Positions 48,757 through 58,179 are shown, numbered from the stretch's first letter. The stretch: 64,000 nt of DNA from Metabacillus niabensis (GCF_020524345.1 NZ_JAIVLH010000003.1:1-64000); one strand, 5' to 3'. Made by a program: numbers and translations. Notes: generated from the letters alone by a model not told the origin.

Positions 48757-49182
48757 ATGAATATTACCGAAGTCATGACAACCGATGTTGAAAGTTGTAC
48801 AGTAAAAAGTTCTTGCAGTGAAATTGCTTTAAAAATGAAAGAGCTTGAAGTAGGCTCTATTCCAATTTGTGAAGATGAAAGATTAGTAGGAATCGTAACC
48901 GATCGCGATATTGTCATAAAAGGGATAGCAAACAATCTATCAGGTGAAACATCCATTTCAAAGCTAATGACGGAAGATGTTATAAAAGTAACAACGGATA
49001 TGTCTGTTGAGCAAGCGGCAGAGATCATGTCACAGCATCAAATTCGCCGTCTTCCTATTGTCGAGGGTGAGAAATTGGTTGGAATGGTTTCGCTTGGAGA
49101 CATAGCAGTCCACAATGAATCAAAGAAAAAAGCTGGAAAAGCCCTCGAGGACATTTCCGTACCCGCCGAACCTAATCACTAA
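48757..49182 (+). CDS. CBS-domain protein (YhcV-like)
   Basis: A 141-residue stand-alone pair of CBS domains: first about 1-60 (VMTTDVESCTV to LVGIVTDRDIV), second about 70-125 (LMTEDVIKVTT to LVGMVSLGDIA). Such modules usually bind adenine nucleotides and sense energy status. The partner and target are unknown. Start ATG 48757 after GGAGGA. The SigB-type promoter suggests induction by stress or stationary phase; the thiamine-binding gene follows 36 bases later and could share the transcript. Confidence 0.9.
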   Translation: MNITEVMTTDVESCTVKSSCSEIALKMKELEVGSIPICEDERLVGIVTDRDIVIKGIANNLSGETSISKLMTEDVIKVTTDMSVEQAAEIMSQHQIRRLPIVEGEKLVGMVSLGDIAVHNESKKKAGKALEDISVPAEPNH

Positions 49183-49218
49183 TAAATTAATTCAAAAACA
49201 ATTAAAGGAGTGATAAAA

Positions 49219-49518
49219 ATGCCATTGTTGGAAATAAGTATTATTCCCATTGGAACAAATTCTACCAGCTTTAGCTCAGAGGTCACCAGCGTTGTCAAAA
49301 AAATTGAAGAAAAAGGATTAACCTATAAGCTGACTCCCACCTCAACTGTCATTGAAGGAGAAATTGATCAGCTCTGGGACATTGCCAGAGACATGCATCA
49401 GAAGGCATTTTCAGTAGGTCCCGACCGAATTGTAACCAACATAAGTATTGACCATCGTACTGATAAACAAATGGATATGAAGCATCAGGTAGATACAGTT
49501 GAGAAGGATTTAGAATAA
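49219..49518 (+). CDS. Thiamine-binding MTH1187/YkoF-like protein (YqgV type)
   Basis: A 99-residue protein of the MTH1187 thiamine-binding family: ferredoxin-like fold with PLLEISIIPIGT at the start and YKLTPTSTVIEGEIDQLW in the middle. The start is ATG 49219, eight bases after GGAG; a GTG within the ribosome site is less likely. It is thought to bind thiamine or HMP in the cytoplasm; a transport role is not shown. It follows the CBS gene and ends in a strong terminator. Confidence 0.85.
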   Translation: MPLLEISIIPIGTNSTSFSSEVTSVVKKIEEKGLTYKLTPTSTVIEGEIDQLWDIARDMHQKAFSVGPDRIVTNISIDHRTDKQMDMKHQVDTVEKDLE

Positions 49519-49537
49519 GAAATTAAGTCAAGAAGAG

Positions 49538-49575
49538 AACACCCCCATACTTTTGTGATGTATGGGGGTGTTTTT
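49538..49575 (+). terminator. Terminator after the thiamine-binding gene
   Basis: A 13-bp stem, AACACCCCCATAC with GTATGGGGGTGTT, 9-base loop, then TTT. It lies opposite the end of the mrp operon. Confidence 0.9.
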
Positions 49576-49602
49576 ACATATCATAAATTTTCAAAATCTC
49601 AA

Positions 49603-49962
49603 TTATCCATTCTCTCTTTCAAAAACTTCCTTTAAATCATCTTGAATACTTTCATCCGCAAGTTTTAAATTTGATCGATATGCTGCTCTACACATAAGAT
49701 GTGCTGCAACAGGGGTTGTAAGAAACACAAAGAAAATCCCCAAAATTAATCGAATACTGAAATACCCCTCAGATATCCAAAAATAACACAGTGTCCCCAA
49801 TAATGTACAAAGAACACCAAGTGTTGAACTTTTTGAAGCTGCATGTGAACGTGTATATAAATCAGGAAATCGTACTAAACCTACAGCACTAAGAAAAGTG
49901 AAGATCGTTCCTACCAAAATTAGTAATGCCGGGATCAGTTCACTTGTTTCGTTTGCGAACAA
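49603..49962 (-). CDS. mrpG: Na+/H+ antiporter subunit G
   Basis: Last subunit of the group 1 Mrp antiporter, a small protein with three membrane helices and the family strings VGLVRFPDLYTRSHAASKSST and FVFLTTPVAAHLM. The best start is TTG 49962, eight bases after GAGG, giving about 119 residues like other MrpG proteins; the in-frame ATG at 49998 would overlap mrpF by 59 bases. The polar C-terminal tail is rich in acidic residues. Confidence 0.9.
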   Translation of the reverse strand: MFANETSELIPALLILVGTIFTFLSAVGLVRFPDLYTRSHAASKSSTLGVLCTLLGTLCYFWISEGYFSIRLILGIFFVFLTTPVAAHLMCRAAYRSNLKLADESIQDDLKEVFERENG

Positions 49963-50224
49963 TAACAACACCTCTTTCAATAAATCTGGCAAAGGCAATG
50001 GTACCTACAAATGATAAAATGCCAATTAACAGGATGATCTCCAATATGGCATGACTGTCTAATAAAACAGAGTAAATGGCTACACCGGCAATAATCGTTA
50101 TACTGATTGTATCTAAAGCCTGCACTCTGTCAGCAGTTGATGGACCTTTTATGACACGATATAGTGCCGCCAAAATTGAAAGAACCAATAAGAATAACGC
50201 TATGTTTAAAATGATTTCGGTCAT
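49940..50224 (-). CDS. mrpF: Na+/H+ antiporter subunit F
   Basis: A 94-residue protein with three membrane helices and the MrpF core RVIKGPSTADRVQALDTIS. Its ATG overlaps the mrpE stop by four bases. In B. subtilis the corresponding subunit has also been linked to bile-acid/sodium efflux, but the main role is in the full Mrp complex. Confidence 0.93.
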   Translation of the reverse strand: MTEIILNIALFLLVLSILAALYRVIKGPSTADRVQALDTISITIIAGVAIYSVLLDSHAILEIILLIGILSFVGTIAFARFIERGVVIVRKRNK

Positions 50225-50700
50225 TTCCTTGTCACATCCTTAATTGCCTTCTCAAAGATTTTACTCGCTTTTCTCACAGATTCTCCTGCTTTTGGTAGAT
50301 CTAAGGCATGAATATAAAAGACTTTAGAGTCTGATGAGACTTCAATTACAACTGAACCTGGAGTAAGATTAAGCAACAGCGAAAATATGGTTACTTCTAA
50401 ATCTCCTTCTAAATCGGTTTCTACTGTAATAATTCCCGGTGTTAAATTAACTTTTGGTCTTATTACATGTCCTACAACAAAAATGCTCGATGTGATCAAT
50501 TCCCTTATAAAAACCAAAAACAGCTTTAAAATGGATCCCAATTTACTCAAATAAAATTCTTGTTTATAGAACCGTCTTAGGATGAAAAGGACTACGATTC
50601 CTACCAAATAGCCGCTAAAAAAGGCTAGAAAGCTCCATTCATCTTGGAGAAACATCCACAAGAATGCAATAAATAGGTTGATTAATACCTGTAAAGGCAA
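50221..50700 (-). CDS. mrpE: Na+/H+ antiporter subunit E
   Basis: A 159-residue MrpE with two N-terminal membrane helices and a cytoplasmic part that includes TPGIITVETDLEGD and LLLNLTPGSVVIEVS. It starts with TTG 50700, eight bases after GAGG, a normal rare start for Bacillus. It lies 39 bases after mrpD and overlaps mrpF by four bases. Confidence 0.93.
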   Translation of the reverse strand: MPLQVLINLFIAFLWMFLQDEWSFLAFFSGYLVGIVVLFILRRFYKQEFYLSKLGSILKLFLVFIRELITSSIFVVGHVIRPKVNLTPGIITVETDLEGDLEVTIFSLLLNLTPGSVVIEVSSDSKVFYIHALDLPKAGESVRKASKIFEKAIKDVTRK

Positions 50701-50739
50701 TCAAACCACCTCTTTTCATAATTTCAAGAACTAGAGACT

Positions 50740-52230
50740 TTAAGGAATCTGTTTCCCTTGAAATACCGCCTCAATATATGCAGTTGGATTCATCAGATTT
50801 TCAGCAGCAAGGTTAATATAGTTATATATTCCTTCAGCCCCGACACCTAATAGTATGGTCAGGATTGTTAGTATACCTATTGGCAACATAATCCCCTTAG
50901 TTGTTCCTTTTTCCATTTCCTTACTTAGATATCCTTCTCCCCAAAAGCCATTCATAAAAATCTTCATGACCGAATACAGAACCATTAGACTAGTAAATAG
51001 TCCTATTCCGCCAATCCAATAATAACCTGCCTCAAAGGTACCTCGTGTTATAAATACTTTCCCTATAAACCCGCTTAATGGAGGAATACCGGCTATCGAT
51101 AAGGAAGTGATAAAGAACATCCAACCTAAGTAAGGATGTGTCCGAATCAGACCACTTATCTCTTTTAGCTTACTAGTACCGGTCAAATAGATAATTGTCC
51201 CCCCGATCAGAAACAAAAGGGCTTTAATAATAATGTCATGAATAAGGTAATAAATGGAACCTTTAAACCCCTCTACTGTGTAGGAAGCAAGTCCAGTGAT
51301 AATAAAACCGACACCGACGATAACATTATAGGTTAAGATTTTCTTGATATCCCAATATGCTATTGCTCCAATTGCTCCCAAAATCATTGTTAAAACCCCT
51401 AATATCCCTATAAATAAATGAGTAATTTGAGGCTCATGATAAAAGACGAGTGTAAACATACGAAATAATGAGTAGATACCGACCTTTGTAAGTAATGCAG
51501 CAAAAATCGCGGCAATTGCAGTTGGTGGAGCACTATATGAACCTGGTAACCAAAAGAAAAGAAATAGTGCTGCTTTCATACTAAATACAATAATGAAAAG
51601 AATGGCAACAGTAGTAATCAGCCCTCCTTGTCCTACTTCCGCAATACGTGTTGAAAGGTGTGCTAAGTTAAGTGTTCCTGTGATTGCATACAAATAAGCA
51701 ATCGCAAGTAGAAACAAGAAGGAAGAGACAATATTAACTAAAATATATTTTAGTGACTCCCGTAATTGAAGCTTTGTACCACCTAATGAGATTAAGACAT
51801 ATGAGGCAATCAGCATCACTTCAAAACAAACATATAGATTAAATAAATCTCCCGTTAAAAAGGAGCCATTTACTCCTGTTAAAAGAAATAATGTTAATGG
51901 ATAAAAGTAAAATTCTTCTCTATCTTTACCAATTGTTTTAAAAGCAAATAACATACAACATAATGCAACAATGCTTGAAGTTAATAGTAGTAATACAGAA
52001 AACATATCAGCCACAATGCTAACACCAAAAGGCGCTACCCAGCCACCCAATTGAAGGGTTTGAATACCTTTGGCTTCAATTTGTCTGATCATCAACAACG
52101 CAACAATACTAATCAATAAAATTGCCAGAACACTTACTACTCTTTGAAATAAGATATTTTTCCGAAAAACAATCATCATCATTCCTGCAATAAGAGGTAT
52201 GATGATCGGCAGTATAATAAGATTATTCAT
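50740..52230 (-). CDS. mrpD: Na+/H+ antiporter subunit D
   Basis: Large antiporter subunit related to complex I NuoN/M, about 496 residues and 14 helices. Key charged motifs are the Glu in NLYVCFEVMLIASYVLI and Lys in SMKAALFLFFWLPGSYSAPPTAIAA, both on the proton path by family knowledge. The start is ATG 52230, eight bases after AAGGGG; an ATG two codons earlier is too close. It overlaps the end of mrpC by eight bases. Confidence 0.94.
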   Translation of the reverse strand: MNNLIILPIIIPLIAGMMMIVFRKNILFQRVVSVLAILLISIVALLMIRQIEAKGIQTLQLGGWVAPFGVSIVADMFSVLLLLTSSIVALCCMLFAFKTIGKDREEFYFYPLTLFLLTGVNGSFLTGDLFNLYVCFEVMLIASYVLISLGGTKLQLRESLKYILVNIVSSFLFLLAIAYLYAITGTLNLAHLSTRIAEVGQGGLITTVAILFIIVFSMKAALFLFFWLPGSYSAPPTAIAAIFAALLTKVGIYSLFRMFTLVFYHEPQITHLFIGILGVLTMILGAIGAIAYWDIKKILTYNVIVGVGFIITGLASYTVEGFKGSIYYLIHDIIIKALLFLIGGTIIYLTGTSKLKEISGLIRTHPYLGWMFFITSLSIAGIPPLSGFIGKVFITRGTFEAGYYWIGGIGLFTSLMVLYSVMKIFMNGFWGEGYLSKEMEKGTTKGIMLPIGILTILTILLGVGAEGIYNYINLAAENLMNPTAYIEAVFQGKQIP

Positions 52231-52561
52231 GTTCATTACCCCTTATTTGATCTATATCAACAGTTCCTAATACTTTATTCGCCCGATAGCTTAACACTAA
52301 AAAAAGAGCTGTAACAGCAAAATTTATGACAATTGCAGTCAAAATCAATGCCTGGGGTAGGGCATCTGTATACGTAACATTTTTTTCACCAATGAGTGGC
52401 AGTCCCCCTGTTTTTAAGCCACCCATCGTAAGAATCAGCAAATTAATCCCATGACTAATGATGGATGACCCAAGGATGATTCTTAATAAATTCCTCGACA
52501 AGATCAAATAGGTACCGATCATAAAAAATAGACCAACAAGGATAGATAGTAATGTCTCCAT
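52223..52561 (-). CDS. mrpC: Na+/H+ antiporter subunit C
   Basis: NuoK-like subunit of about 112 residues with three membrane helices: ILVGLFFMIGTYLILSRNL, GSSIISHGINLLILTMGG and DALPQALILTAIVINFAVTA, the last with the family DPLPQALVLTAIVI pattern. The start is ATG 52561, nine bases after GAGG and one base after the mrpB stop; an upstream GTG lies in the ribosome site. Confidence 0.93.
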   Translation of the reverse strand: METLLSILVGLFFMIGTYLILSRNLLRIILGSSIISHGINLLILTMGGLKTGGLPLIGEKNVTYTDALPQALILTAIVINFAVTALFLVLSYRANKVLGTVDIDQIRGNEHE

Positions 52562-52562
52562 T

Positions 52563-52997
52563 TTATCGATCCTCACTTATTGTCATAATAATTGTGACAG
52601 CTGTACCAATAACAGCCAAGGCAACTCCAATATCAAAAAGCACGGCAGTTGCAAGTTCAGTTTTTCCGAATATAGGAAGATTAAAATAGTCAAAAGTTTG
52701 AAATAAGAATGGTTGGTTAAACATCATTCCCCCTATTCCAACAAGTACTGCGATTAATACGCCTATCGCAGCAAGCTTTGTAAAATCAACAGGTAAATTC
52801 GCTTGAACACTTTCTATATCAAAGGAAATAAATAAAAGAGTCAGTGCTGCAGCCATACTAAGACCTCCGATAAATCCGCCTCCGGGATTATGATGGCCAG
52901 CAAAGAACAGATCAATGGAAAAAGTGAGAATAATAACGACAGCAATCTTTGTTACAGAATGAAGAATAACGTCATTTGGACTAGTAGAATGTTTCAT
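52563..52997 (-). CDS. mrpB: Na+/H+ antiporter subunit B
   Basis: A 144-residue subunit with four helices and the family string FAGHHNPGGGFIGGLSMAAAL. Start ATG 52997 shares its first base with the mrpA stop codon (TAATG), so the two are translationally coupled. Confidence 0.94.
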   Translation of the reverse strand: MKHSTSPNDVILHSVTKIAVVIILTFSIDLFFAGHHNPGGGFIGGLSMAAALTLLFISFDIESVQANLPVDFTKLAAIGVLIAVLVGIGGMMFNQPFLFQTFDYFNLPIFGKTELATAVLFDIGVALAVIGTAVTIIMTISEDR

Positions 52998-55399
52998 TAT
53001 TTTTCACTCCCTTTTAATCGTAGTTTAATTAACGTGAATACTCCCAAGCCTGCAATACATACAACTGAAATTTCCAGCAACGTATCAATGCCCCTAAAAT
53101 CAACCAGAATGGCATTAACGATATTTTTTGCCCCTGCAAGTACGTAGGAATCCTCGAAATAAGTTGAAATCGGTTCAAACAGACGTGTGCCATTTGCCGA
53201 AAGAGCCATAATCGTAACAGTTAAACCAACACCAAACGATACAACGAAATTTGTTAATTTAAATCTTACTCTTCCGATATTTTTTCCAAGCTCTGGTAAA
53301 TGGTAGAAACAAAGTAAAAATAATGCTGTTGTGATCGTTTCAACAACCAACTGAGTAAGAGCTAAATCCGGTGCACGGAAGATGACAAATAACATTGACA
53401 CAAGAAAACCAAGTACACCAATTAATACTAAAGATGTCATTCTCGACTTCACAAAAAGTACGGCACCTGCAGTTAGTAACATTGCCACTAATAGTCCCAA
53501 TTCGAACAGTGTGACAGGTGCATCTTTTGAAGAGTCAAATGAGATTCCATTGAAAAAGAAAAGAGAACCACCCAGCATCAAGATCATAAATAGGAAAATA
53601 TAAATCAAATACTGACGGATAGACCCAGTCATATATTTTTCAGTAAGAAGACGTGATGCTTGTTCAGATTTCTCAATTCCAAGATTATACAAGTTATTTA
53701 GTTTCAGACTCTCAGGATATATTGCATACACTTTTTGCCACTTCTTTAGGAGAAGATATAAAACTCCTCCAACTAATACAACACCTATCGTCATAAATAA
53801 TTCTGTGTTCCACCCATGCCAAGCACTTATTTTCACCTCAAATACACTGCTCTCCGCTACATTTGGTAAAACAGCATGTAAAGCAGGTTTCAACAGGTAT
53901 TTTGCAAGGACATTCGGGAAAAAGAAAATGACTATCACAAGCGAAGCTAAAATAATTGGTGATAGTAACATGCCAAGTGGTGCTTCATGTGCTTTTTTCC
54001 CTAATTTTTCAGGCTTATATTGACCGGTAAATGTCTTAAATAAAAGAATCATGCAGTAGATAAAAGTAAAAACACTCGCAATCCATGCAATAGCAGGAAT
54101 CATCCACCCGAGGGTTTCCATATTAAAACCACTCATCTCTGATGCTTGTAACACACTTGTGAAGAACATTTCTTTACTTAAAAATCCATTAAACGGAGGT
54201 AATCCGGCCATCGCAAAGCTTCCAATAAGTGTTAATGAAAATGAAATAGGCATGATATGAATTAATCCGCCTAATTTCCGAATGTCACGTGTCCCTGTTT
54301 CGTGGTCAATGATTCCCACAACCATAAACAGACTACCTTTAAATGTGGAATGATTAATTAAGTGGAAAATGGCTGTAAGGATAGCCCCTGCATACAAAGC
54401 CCGCTCATCCTCAAACCCATAATATAATGAAATAGATCCAAGGCCGAAAAGACTCATAATCAACCCTAATTGACTGATGGTAGAATAGGCTAGCAACGCT
54501 TTAAGATCTGTCTGTTTTACAGCATTTAACGAACCATATAATAATGTAATTAATCCAATACTTGAAACGATCCAAAACCATTCAGCACTTCCGCCGAATA
54601 TTGGAGTGAAACGCGCAACAAGATAAATTCCCGCTTTAACCATTGTTGCTGAATGCAAATAAGCACTAATTGGTGTAGGTGCTTCCATTGCATCAGGTAG
54701 CCATATACTGAACGGAAATTGAGCCGATTTTGTAAATGCTCCCAAAAGAATGAGGATCATCGCAGGAATAAACAAGGTATGTTCCTTTACAGCAGAAAGC
54801 TGGGTCATCATGTCACGAATGCTGTATGTATCAGCCATTATCGATAAAAGGATAAAACCTGCAAGCATAGCAAGCCCGCCGAATATGGTAATGAGCATTG
54901 ACTTAAGAGCTCCATAGCGTGAACCTTTACGCTGATACCAGTATGCAATCAATAAAAAGGAAGAGATACTTGTTAATTCCCAGAATACATATAAAACAAG
55001 TATGTTATCAGAGAAAACAACACCAAACATTGCTCCCATGAATAACATGAGATAAACATAGAAATTATGAAGTGATTCACGTTCAGCTGATAAATAATAG
55101 ATAGAGTAAAGAATAACCAGGGTACCTACTCCTGCAATGAGAAGCCCAAAAATAAGACTTAATCCATCTATATATGTTGTATAATTAATATTTGCAGAAG
55201 GCAGCCACGGTACTGTTTTTAATATGACTTCTCCCTTGGCGACAACAGGGATATACCTTAACAAATAAATAAAAATGATAAGAGGTACAAACAATACAAA
55301 CCAACCAGTGTGAACCTTCGGGGAAAACCGTTTATATAAAAAGGGAACAAAAAAAGCAAATATAAATGGAATCAAAATCATGATATATAACACCGACAT
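52997..55399 (-). CDS. mrpA: Na+/H+ antiporter subunit A
   Basis: Largest subunit, 800 residues, related to NuoL with a C-terminal extension; about 20 membrane helices. Family strings include VLYVFWELTSISSFLLI (essential Glu), FTKSAQFPFSIWLPDAMEAPTPISAYLHSATMV reduced here to the PFSIWLPDAMEAPTP core, and GLPPFNGFLSKEMFF. The complex uses the proton gradient to expel Na+, supporting pH and salt tolerance. Start ATG 55399 after AAGGAGG. First gene of mrpABCDEFG, in the standard order and tightly spaced. Confidence 0.95.
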   Translation of the reverse strand: MSVLYIMILIPFIFAFFVPFLYKRFSPKVHTGWFVLFVPLIIFIYLLRYIPVVAKGEVILKTVPWLPSANINYTTYIDGLSLIFGLLIAGVGTLVILYSIYYLSAERESLHNFYVYLMLFMGAMFGVVFSDNILVLYVFWELTSISSFLLIAYWYQRKGSRYGALKSMLITIFGGLAMLAGFILLSIMADTYSIRDMMTQLSAVKEHTLFIPAMILILLGAFTKSAQFPFSIWLPDAMEAPTPISAYLHSATMVKAGIYLVARFTPIFGGSAEWFWIVSSIGLITLLYGSLNAVKQTDLKALLAYSTISQLGLIMSLFGLGSISLYYGFEDERALYAGAILTAIFHLINHSTFKGSLFMVVGIIDHETGTRDIRKLGGLIHIMPISFSLTLIGSFAMAGLPPFNGFLSKEMFFTSVLQASEMSGFNMETLGWMIPAIAWIASVFTFIYCMILLFKTFTGQYKPEKLGKKAHEAPLGMLLSPIILASLVIVIFFFPNVLAKYLLKPALHAVLPNVAESSVFEVKISAWHGWNTELFMTIGVVLVGGVLYLLLKKWQKVYAIYPESLKLNNLYNLGIEKSEQASRLLTEKYMTGSIRQYLIYIFLFMILMLGGSLFFFNGISFDSSKDAPVTLFELGLLVAMLLTAGAVLFVKSRMTSLVLIGVLGFLVSMLFVIFRAPDLALTQLVVETITTALFLLCFYHLPELGKNIGRVRFKLTNFVVSFGVGLTVTIMALSANGTRLFEPISTYFEDSYVLAGAKNIVNAILVDFRGIDTLLEISVVCIAGLGVFTLIKLRLKGSEK

Positions 55400-55511
55400 A
55401 TGATCCCCTCCTTTTGTAAGTTTATTTACAAAGATTAATAGGTTATATCATAGGTATTCTCAATGTAATTTTTATAAATGTAGGCAAGATATATGTTCTG
55501 AAAAAATTAGT

Positions 55512-55541
55512 TTGACTGATGATTATACAAGATGCTATATT
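55512..55541 (+). promoter_or_regulatory. Probable SigA promoter of the Usp-like gene
   Basis: TTGACT (55512) and TATATT (55536) are 18 bases apart, about 70 bases before the start codon. Confidence 0.5.
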
Positions 55542-55608
55542 CATACATAGTCTGACTTAAATAGTGGTAAATTATCCTATTAAATACACATACGAGGTGG
55601 ACTTTAAA

Positions 55609-56307
55609 ATGAAAAAAGTAAAAGGTCGCATGGATGAAAGTATTCTCGTGTGCGTTTATTATGGACCAAATGGAGAACGTCTCATCCAACGTGGTTGCAA
55701 AATTGCAAATATGCTTGATTGCCCACTTTATATTTTAACGATTGATCCAAAACCGTTTGATGATTTGGATGCTGAGAAATCTCTTTATATAGAAAGATGG
55801 AAACACTTAGCTAAACTTCATAATGCTGATGAATTCATTATAAAAGACAATGAAAAACGTCCAGTTTCAAAAGTCATCGCTGATGTGGCAAGGGAGAAAA
55901 GCATTACTCAAATTATTCTTGGACAAACTGCCCAAAGCAGGTGGGAACAAATCGCCAAAGGTTCTGTCATCAATTCCTTATTACGTGATATACCATTTAC
56001 AGATCTTCACATCATTTCTGTTTCACGTGCACTTAAGGATGAAGAGGGGCAATTTGAAAAAGGGGTTAGAGCCTATCTAGTGAAGGAAAACGAAAAGTAT
56101 CGTTTATCCTTTACCCACACAAAAGATATTGAATATGAAGGAATCTTCTTTAAAGAACATGGAACCGATTTTAATAATGGAATCTTTAAGTTTATGAAAA
56201 GCAAAGAAACCTTACAAGTTCGAGTTACTGACGATATAATTGAAGATTTCACAAATGTTTCCCGGACACTTGAAACCTATAGTGAAAATCCAGACGAAAA
56301 CAGGTAA
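55609..56307 (+). CDS. Universal-stress/KdpD-like cytoplasmic protein
   Basis: A 232-residue protein whose first about 145 residues resemble the Usp-type nucleotide-binding domain of KdpD sensors: ESILVCVYYGPNGERLIQRGCKIA at the start and TQIILGQTAQSRWEQIAKGSVINSLL, which fits the G-x(9)-G-S/T ATP-loop pattern. The rest (about 150-232) is a small mixed domain that I do not recognise. Start ATG 55609 after GAGGTGGA; the longer frame from 55564 has no ribosome site. It is divergent from mrpA and may sense the same salt or pH stress (inference). Confidence 0.8.
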   Translation: MKKVKGRMDESILVCVYYGPNGERLIQRGCKIANMLDCPLYILTIDPKPFDDLDAEKSLYIERWKHLAKLHNADEFIIKDNEKRPVSKVIADVAREKSITQIILGQTAQSRWEQIAKGSVINSLLRDIPFTDLHIISVSRALKDEEGQFEKGVRAYLVKENEKYRLSFTHTKDIEYEGIFFKEHGTDFNNGIFKFMKSKETLQVRVTDDIIEDFTNVSRTLETYSENPDENR

Positions 56308-56327
56308 CTCTATATCTATATTTTTAG

Positions 56328-56358
56328 CCTCTGCTTTGTAATGAAGCGGAGGTTTTTT
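56328..56358 (+). terminator. Terminator after the Usp-like gene
   Basis: CCTCTGCTT pairs with AAGCGGAGG (one G-U pair), followed by TTTTTT. Confidence 0.85.
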
Positions 56359-56405
56359 ATATGACTTATTATGAGGGAACGCATGATCTTACAACAAAAC
56401 CAGCC

Positions 56406-56960
56406 TCATAAATTCACATCCACTTTAATTACTTGTTTTTCATCTTTGTCAATTCCTAAATATCGTAGTGTTTCTGCAGAAGAATGATGATGATAAATCG
56501 ACATTAAAATGGAAATAGCTATTCCCTTCCGGTAAGCATGGTAACCAAAAGTCTTTCTAAGTGTATGTGTTCCCACTTTGCCGATAACTCCTACCTCCTT
56601 AGCGGCATTGTTAATAATACGATATGCCTGCTGACGAGTAATTGGTTTAAGATCCTTTTTTGACTTAAATAAATAATCTTCCATTTTAAAATCATGTTGG
56701 GCAAAGTAATTTTCTATTTCATATTTCACTGCATTATTTATAAAGTAGCCTATTGCATCATCTTCTTCGATATAAAGGAATTCTTTAACCTTTTCACCAT
56801 CAAAAACATCCCTTACCTTCAAAGCAAGTAAATCACTAATTCTTACTCCTGTATTAATACCAAATACAAAAAGCAAAAGGTCTCTTTGTGATTGTTTTTT
56901 TAATTTCTCTTTTATCGCATCTATTTGTTCAATGTCTTTGATCGGATCGACATATTCCAC
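56406..56960 (-). CDS. Short tyrosine recombinase (YoeC-like, catalytic domain only)
   Basis: A 184-residue protein consisting almost only of the tyrosine-recombinase catalytic domain. Active-site residues are visible: Arg in GINTGVRISDLL, Lys region near ITRQQ, His-x-x-Arg in HTLRKTFGYH, His in YHHHSSAETL and the nucleophile Tyr in LRYLGID. The N-terminal arm-binding and core-binding domain of XerC/D and phage integrases is missing, as in B. subtilis YoeC. It starts at GTG 56960, seven bases after GGGAG. No phage or integron genes accompany it. Three TTATGTAACATAA-like repeats lie just upstream. Confidence 0.85.
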   Translation of the reverse strand: MEYVDPIKDIEQIDAIKEKLKKQSQRDLLLFVFGINTGVRISDLLALKVRDVFDGEKVKEFLYIEEDDAIGYFINNAVKYEIENYFAQHDFKMEDYLFKSKKDLKPITRQQAYRIINNAAKEVGVIGKVGTHTLRKTFGYHAYRKGIAISILMSIYHHHSSAETLRYLGIDKDEKQVIKVDVNL

Positions 56961-57306
56961 AGGAAAGCTCCCCCTTATGTTACATAACTACATTCTAACA
57001 AAAATTATGTAACATTACAATTATCTTGATCGCTTGATAATTAATCATCATTTTCATTTATTACTTTTTAACGTCACTTAGAATGTCCAATTATTATGCC
57101 CACCCTTATAAAATCAATGTTCAAATGTGAATTTTCACTAACGTTACTTATCCCTACCTATTACAAAATTATGTAACATAAAATCGTATAGAACATGAAA
57201 AAGGTGTTCATAGAAACAGTGAATTATAATCTGCCTCTAAGAATAAATGAAAAATAAAATTTTATGGTAGACTTAAATAGGAAAAAAATTTGAAAAGAGG
57301 AATTTT
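56961..57306. other. Gap with ATGTAACAT repeats between the recombinase and YitT-family genes
   Basis: About 350 bases of divergent upstream sequence without a gene. The repeats are listed below; no clear promoter for either gene was found. Confidence 0.5.
56975..57181. repeat. Three 13-base near-palindromes of type TTATGTWACATAA
   Basis: TTATGTTACATAA (56975-56987), TTATGTAACATTA (57005-57017) and TTATGTAACATAA (57169-57181). The first lies two bases upstream of the recombinase ribosome site, in the opposite sense to the others. A similar TATGTAACATAA occurs at 46758. They may be binding sites of the recombinase or of a regulator. Confidence 0.5.
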
Positions 57307-58179
57307 ATGAATGTAAGTGAAAAACATAAACCATTTAAATTAAGAAAGATTTTACAAGGATTAATGGTCATTATCGGCGGAATTATCGCTGCATATGGAC
57401 TTGAAACAGTATTAATTCCAAACAATGTCTCTGATGGCGGGGTAACAGGACTAAGTATCGTCGGCTCAAAACTATTTGACATACCATTAGGAGTTTTGAT
57501 TGCCGGCATAAACATTCCATTTATCTGGCTTGGATATAAACAAATTGGCAAAACCTTTACGATATTATCGATTCTTGGCATAGCTTCACTTGCTTTAGGT
57601 ACAGTGTTCATGCATCATATTCCTGCTATTATTGAAGGAGATACACTGTTAGTTACTGTTGTAGGTGGGATTATCCTCGGTTTTGGAATGGGACTAGCAC
57701 TGCGTAATGGTGGAGCATTAGATGGGATTGATATGCTTGCCGTCCTACTATCTCGAAAATTACCATTTGGGACAAGTGATCTCATTTTATTCTTAAACAT
57801 CTTTGTGTTTATTTTCGTATCAACCGTATTTGGACTTCAAGGAGCTATCCTTTCGGCGATCGCTTATTTTATTGCTTCTAAAGTCATTCATATTGTTGAA
57901 GTAGGATTAAGCGGCTCTAAAACATTCCAAATTATTACAACAAAACCTGAAATAATGATCAAGACAATTCGCGATCGTTTAGGCAGAAGTGCGACATATA
58001 AAGAAGCTTACGGCGGCTTTTCGAATGAAAAATTCAAAGAGATCACATGTGTCATCAACCGCTTGGAAGAAACCAAACTTAAAGAAATCATAAATGAAAT
58101 CGATGGAAGTGCCTTTGTTACCGTTTATGATGTTGCTGAAGTTAAGGGTGGTAACTTTAGAAAACATAATATTCATTAA
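57307..58179 (+). CDS. YitT-family membrane protein
   Basis: A 290-residue YitT/DUF161 protein: five or six membrane helices (about 15-200) with the glycine-rich repeats GGIIAAYGLETVLIPNNVSDGG and GFGMGLALRNGGALDGIDM in shortened form, then a cytoplasmic DUF2179 domain (about 215-285, ITTKPEIMIKTIRDRLGR). The transported substance is unknown. Start ATG 57307 after AGAGG. It ends at a strong terminator shared with the convergent EamA gene. Confidence 0.9.
   Translation: MNVSEKHKPFKLRKILQGLMVIIGGIIAAYGLETVLIPNNVSDGGVTGLSIVGSKLFDIPLGVLIAGINIPFIWLGYKQIGKTFTILSILGIASLALGTVFMHHIPAIIEGDTLLVTVVGGIILGFGMGLALRNGGALDGIDMLAVLLSRKLPFGTSDLILFLNIFVFIFVSTVFGLQGAILSAIAYFIASKVIHIVEVGLSGSKTFQIITTKPEIMIKTIRDRLGRSATYKEAYGGFSNEKFKEITCVINRLEETKLKEIINEIDGSAFVTVYDVAEVKGGNFRKHNIH

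Noticed and set aside
56406-56960. Prophage or integron considered because of the recombinase
   Set aside because: No structural, replication, excisionase or cassette genes are near, and flanking genes are ordinary chromosomal ones.
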